This document shows, piece after piece, positions 58,593-64,000 of a stretch of DNA of 64,000 nt. The translations under genes were made by a program, and so were the position numbers. Positions within the stretch are counted from its first letter, which is position 1; every line of letters begins with the position of its first letter. This DNA comes from Apiotrichum sp. Y4204 (lineage: Eukaryota; Basidiomycota; Tremellomycetes; Trichosporonales; Trichosporonaceae): contig JAMYHL010000040.1 of NCBI GenBank assembly GCA_025531455.1, forward strand, positions 62,001 through 126,000, written 5' to 3'. The notes under the pieces are model-generated. The model was not told where the DNA came from. It ran no database searches and saw only the letters and a list, made by a program, of their open reading frames with translations.

Positions 58593-61500
58593 GGTAACGA
58601 GTGTAGGCAGTAGTTGGCGTGTTAGTTGTGGTTGTGGTTGTGGTGAATGTAGTGGTGCAGAGTGTCAAAGAAAAGCGGGACGAGAGGATGACCCGACTTT
58701 GGCCTGCGTAGACAAACAGCCAGGCAAGGTCAAAGTGGACAGAGGCAGGAGAGGAGAGGAGGGTTGAAAGAGGTGGCGGTGGCGCGGTGGGAAAGCGGGA
58801 GCAATTTCTAAGAATCCAGACGGCCGAATGATCAGAGAGGATCTGCAGATCGGACCACCCAGGGGCAGATTCGGAGGAGCTCTTTGGCGCGATGGCTCGC
58901 CCTCGGCCGCCGAGCCAAGCGTTGCCATGCCGTTATCCTCTCTGTCTCTCTGCCGCGGCTGCCAGGGGCTGGCATGCACAATTGCACGGATTACAGAAAT
59001 GATGACACAATGGAGACCATACAAAAGCACCAACCCGGTAATTTGTTGCATGGTTGTCGCAGATCGCAGTATGCAGTGCAAAGCTCCACACGACAAGCAG
59101 ACGCATTGCTTCAATACTCATCTGTCAGAACGCAGCGAGATGGTTATTTATGTTGTCGTTGCACAAATACGGAACAGCGAGTCCTGGAAGAGCTTATGGC
59201 ACAGTCTGCCCAGGGGAGTCAAGCATTCGCCTCAGCAGCAGCGAAAGTGAGGAGTGGTATCCTCACAAGAGATGGGTTGAGGCCGTATGCGTTTGCCAGA
59301 CTGACGGGAGTCAGGGATACAAATATATCTACACAATTACTGTATGTCTAACCATCTGACTACCTAATCGCAGGAGGATGTTATATAGCGAAGAGGGCAC
59401 TTCTCTCGCACTCCCGTTCCGCATTTCGGGGCCACGCCACAGCACAGCATGCACTCGCCCTCCGAGCACGGCCAGGATCGCCACTGTGCGATAAATAACA
59501 GTGACGAGGAGGCGCTGGCCACGAGGAGAACAAGGCAGTTACACCTTATTCGTCCTGGTAGAGTGTGGCCCGTTCCCCTGGTGACTTGTTGCAGTAGCGT
59601 GATAGAGAGGTTTGTCCACTCTAGGCCAAGTCGCACATGATACTGCGTGCAATTCAATCTCCCAGTTGGTGATTGTTTGCTATACGACTGCGCACATCAA
59701 AGGGCTCTGTGCGACTGCGGACAAATGACGAGCGGCGGCGCTTCGGATAATGCATGTACTGTAGATCAGTAGACGCGAGTGGAGAGGATCGTGTAGTCCC
59801 ACTCCTGTGTTGAGGGCCAACAGGCCGCAAATGTGGCAACCGGGACAGTGGAAGGAAGCATCAAAGAGGCACTCAGAGCCCGGAACCAAAGGTGAAGAGC
59901 ACTGACTTTGTTCTCATGGTTGGCCGGTCCCATTCCAGCCTTTGACTTTGATCCGGGTACCGCAAGACCGTCAACAGTTCATAGCTCATTATCTCGGGTA
60001 CTGGATCTGTCACTCATCACGATCGTGAGGCTTTATGTACTCTCACTACTTTATGCGAGACGGACGGTTATCATCAACAGTTCCGCCTTAACATCTTGCC
60101 GGTTACCTCGCACACTGATGATCAGGCATTCCTTCGCATAAACTATAGACCACCAACAGCCGCGAGGACGCACCACCGTTCTTTGTTTGATGTTCCACCG
60201 CGCTCGACGCGACGCAAGGAGCATCATCTACTGTATATTTATGTTCATGATCATTTAAGCAGTGATCAACCGGTCCAATGATGTGTTTCATGGAGCTTCC
60301 GACAACAATCTGTCTCGCATCTTCAGGCAGTTTATAGAGAGGTTTGTCTATGTCAGTTGAGCCTGCCTCATGCCTGATCTAACAGACCTCGTCAAACATC
60401 AAACAAGATCGTCTGCTCATTCGATCTCGCCTGAGCTTAGACGAGCCTAGATACTCGGATAATTTTGCCTCATGTCCGGTTTATGCGAGTTCTGCCTCCT
60501 TTGTGCCTCAATTCACAGCCCTCGTCAAACGCCAAACCTGATCGCTTGCTGATTTGAACTCGTTTGATCTTGTTTGATCTTGTTTCATTTATTCGAGCTC
60601 AGACGAGCTCAAGCTCATTGACGAGCTCGGATGCGCGGATAATTTTGCGTCGTGCTCCGCCCAGTACAATCCTGCCATAAAGCCCAACTCGCAGACTTCG
60701 TCAAACGTCAGACTTGAAGTCGCCTGCCCGGCGGCTCGTCTGCATAAACTCGTTGAACCCAGACGAGCTCGAGCTTTCTCAATAGGCTCGGGTTACACGG
60801 GTGATCAGTTCTGCCTAGAACAATCTCTACTCGCTTTCGTCCTCGTCTTCAGCTCGTCTTGTCGGCTGACGGGCTGATAAGGACACGGATTCGCCGTCCA
60901 TGGACAGAATAGGCATGTCTGGCTTGGTTCTCGGACTTTAGGCAGCGATGTGCCAATCGGGAAATTTGGAGTTCTCGCGTCTCGTCTGGCTGTTGACAAC
61001 TGCTGCAGCCCATAGCGCGAGCACTAAAGACGGTCTACATCATTGGGTCCACCGAATGTGGACGGATCGATCGGTGTCCGATAGTGACAGCTAGATACAG
61101 TAGGCTAAACTTGGAATCACCCCTCAGGAGCCGGATGTGTGTGATGACCCAAAGTTGCAGCAGGTGCCACATACCACACCAACACCACTATCTGCGCTCC
61201 ACACACTTTGATAGGCAGATCTTGATCTCCCGTCTTATCCAGCCGAAGGCTAGTCAGACAGATGCTAGAGCCGCGAGAATAGCATGACGGGCAAGACTTG
61301 GCTGCTTGACGATTTGTGGCTGAAAGGCGGTTGGGCGTTACCTTCAGGATAATCAGTTTTCCCATCCTCGCACCACCTGTCCAGCCAAACAAAAAAGTCG
61401 AACACGATCAAACGGTTGCGTGAGGGTGACAAGTTTATCCCATCGCTCCCATCCCATGGTCGATCTACAGTGCGAATACCTGCAGATCTGCCTCTTAGAT

Positions 61501-62138
61501 GACGGAAACGCCGATATCATTATCGCGAGGGAAGATCGGGGGAGATTTGCCTCTGTGGCACAAGTATTTAAACAATCCATGTCGCAACGTGAACGACGAA
61601 CAGCCTTTATTCGCTCCGTTCAAGGTCACAGAATTCCATGAAAACAGTCGGCGGTTCAGTAGTCGACGGGTCCACAATGTCGCATGCCCGCTGTCAGGGC
61701 CATCGCTTGGGGGAGGCCGAGGGCACTGACGAGCTGGAGGTGTGGCACTGTACTGTATTTCCGGGCAAAACTCCAAGCGAGACGGTTAGCTAGTCGAGTG
61801 GATGCGATCGGTTACCAGTGTCCTTCACGCCAATGCCATAAAATATTGCCTTCATTCCTTACCTGGCAGGACACGCCCATTCGTTAACGCTCCCTATCTT
61901 ATCTCAATGATTAAATGTCCTTTCTTGTGCGTCGCACTTCTCGTTGCCGCTCGTCTGTATTATTGTATTGATGCATACAGCGAACCTACACAACCCCAAA
62001 CATGACTGCTAAAATGTACCTGAAACGTGCGTGGAGTGAATCTTGGAACTCTAGTGGCGGACCACACTCCGAGTCGCGCACATCAACACCTGTGTGCCTC
62101 CTCGAGAGTCAGTCGCTTTTTGTTACCGCGCACAAGGC
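58593..62138. other. Gene-free 3.5-kb region
   Basis: The longest stretch here without a supported gene, between the start of the His/Lys-rich gene and the 3' end of the aminotransferase gene. It looks less GC-rich than the genes from about 59.3 to 62.1 kb and contains degenerate direct repeats at 60388-60800. Open frames are short and domainless. It could hold a non-coding transcript or a decayed element; nothing specific was identified. Confidence 0.45.
60388..60800. repeat. Degenerate direct repeats, about 130-180 bp period
   Basis: Three diverged copies. CTCGTCAAAC-type starts occur at 60388, 60521 and about 60697, each followed by a CAAAC or CAGAC box. AGACGAGC recurs near 60439, 60601 and 60759. 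CGGATAATTTTGC recurs at about 60456 and 60636. The repeated order of the boxes argues for decayed tandem duplication rather than chance. Confidence 0.6.

Positions 62139-64000
<1,862 letters not shown>

Overview
The window is nuclear DNA of a GC-rich basidiomycete yeast, most likely a tremellomycete; a Trichosporonales-type genome is my inference, since no rRNA or mitochondrial marker is present. The signs are 21 protein-coding genes with about 85 mostly short introns (33-100 nt, GTRNGT donors, CTNAC branch points just before the acceptor), ordinary monocistronic organisation on both strands, and gene content of a basidiomycete cell (DASH Spc19, Inn1/Cts1-type C2 protein, Hel2, Bim1/EB1). I joined exons by hand from splice signals, reading phase and family similarity. 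No tRNA, rRNA, transposon, CRISPR array or viral gene was recognised.

Layout. 0-16.7 kb: an FCS-like zinc-finger protein (+), a CASTOR-like ACT-domain protein (-), Spc19 (+) convergent with Ctf8 (-), a Pyp1-type HAD phosphatase (+) and the RING E3 ligase Hel2 (-). 17.4-29.1 kb: AP-2 alpha adaptin (+), an Inn1/Cts1-type C2 protein (-) and a CorA/Alr-type magnesium transporter (-). 31-38.8 kb: a DHA1-type MFS transporter (+), EB1/Bim1 (-) and a DEAD-box-like protein with nearly all catalytic motifs degraded (-). 41.8-50.6 kb: ribosomal protein L26 (-) divergent from methionine-R-sulfoxide reductase (+), the cohesion helicase Chl1 (+), an HpcH/HpaI-type aldolase (-) and a single C2H2 zinc-finger protein (-). 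51.6-63.7 kb: a two-RRM protein (+), a membrane-anchored monothiol glutaredoxin (+), a His/Lys-rich single-pass membrane protein (-) and a class III aminotransferase of GABA-transaminase type (-).

Functional links. There is no operon or gene cluster. Four genes serve chromosome segregation (Spc19, Ctf8, EB1, Chl1), and two of these (Ctf8, Chl1) act in sister-chromatid cohesion. Alpha adaptin and the C2 protein act at the plasma membrane and division site. MsrB and the glutaredoxin are redox-repair proteins. Hel2, L26, the pseudo-helicase and the RRM protein touch RNA or translation.

The best candidate for something undescribed is the eIF4A-like pseudo-helicase at 35.9-38.8 kb. It keeps the Q-motif region and an LDEVD box but has lost the Walker-A lysine and motifs III, V and VI, and it carries a 300-residue disordered N-terminus. 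Other points worth a look are the His/Lys-rich membrane protein, the CASTOR-like sensor with a very long linker, a frame-neutral 33-nt intron inside the Chl1 iron-sulphur domain, two unusually long introns in the HAD phosphatase gene, and degenerate repeats at 60.4-60.8 kb. Six gene-free stretches of 1.8-3.5 kb hold nothing I can assign.
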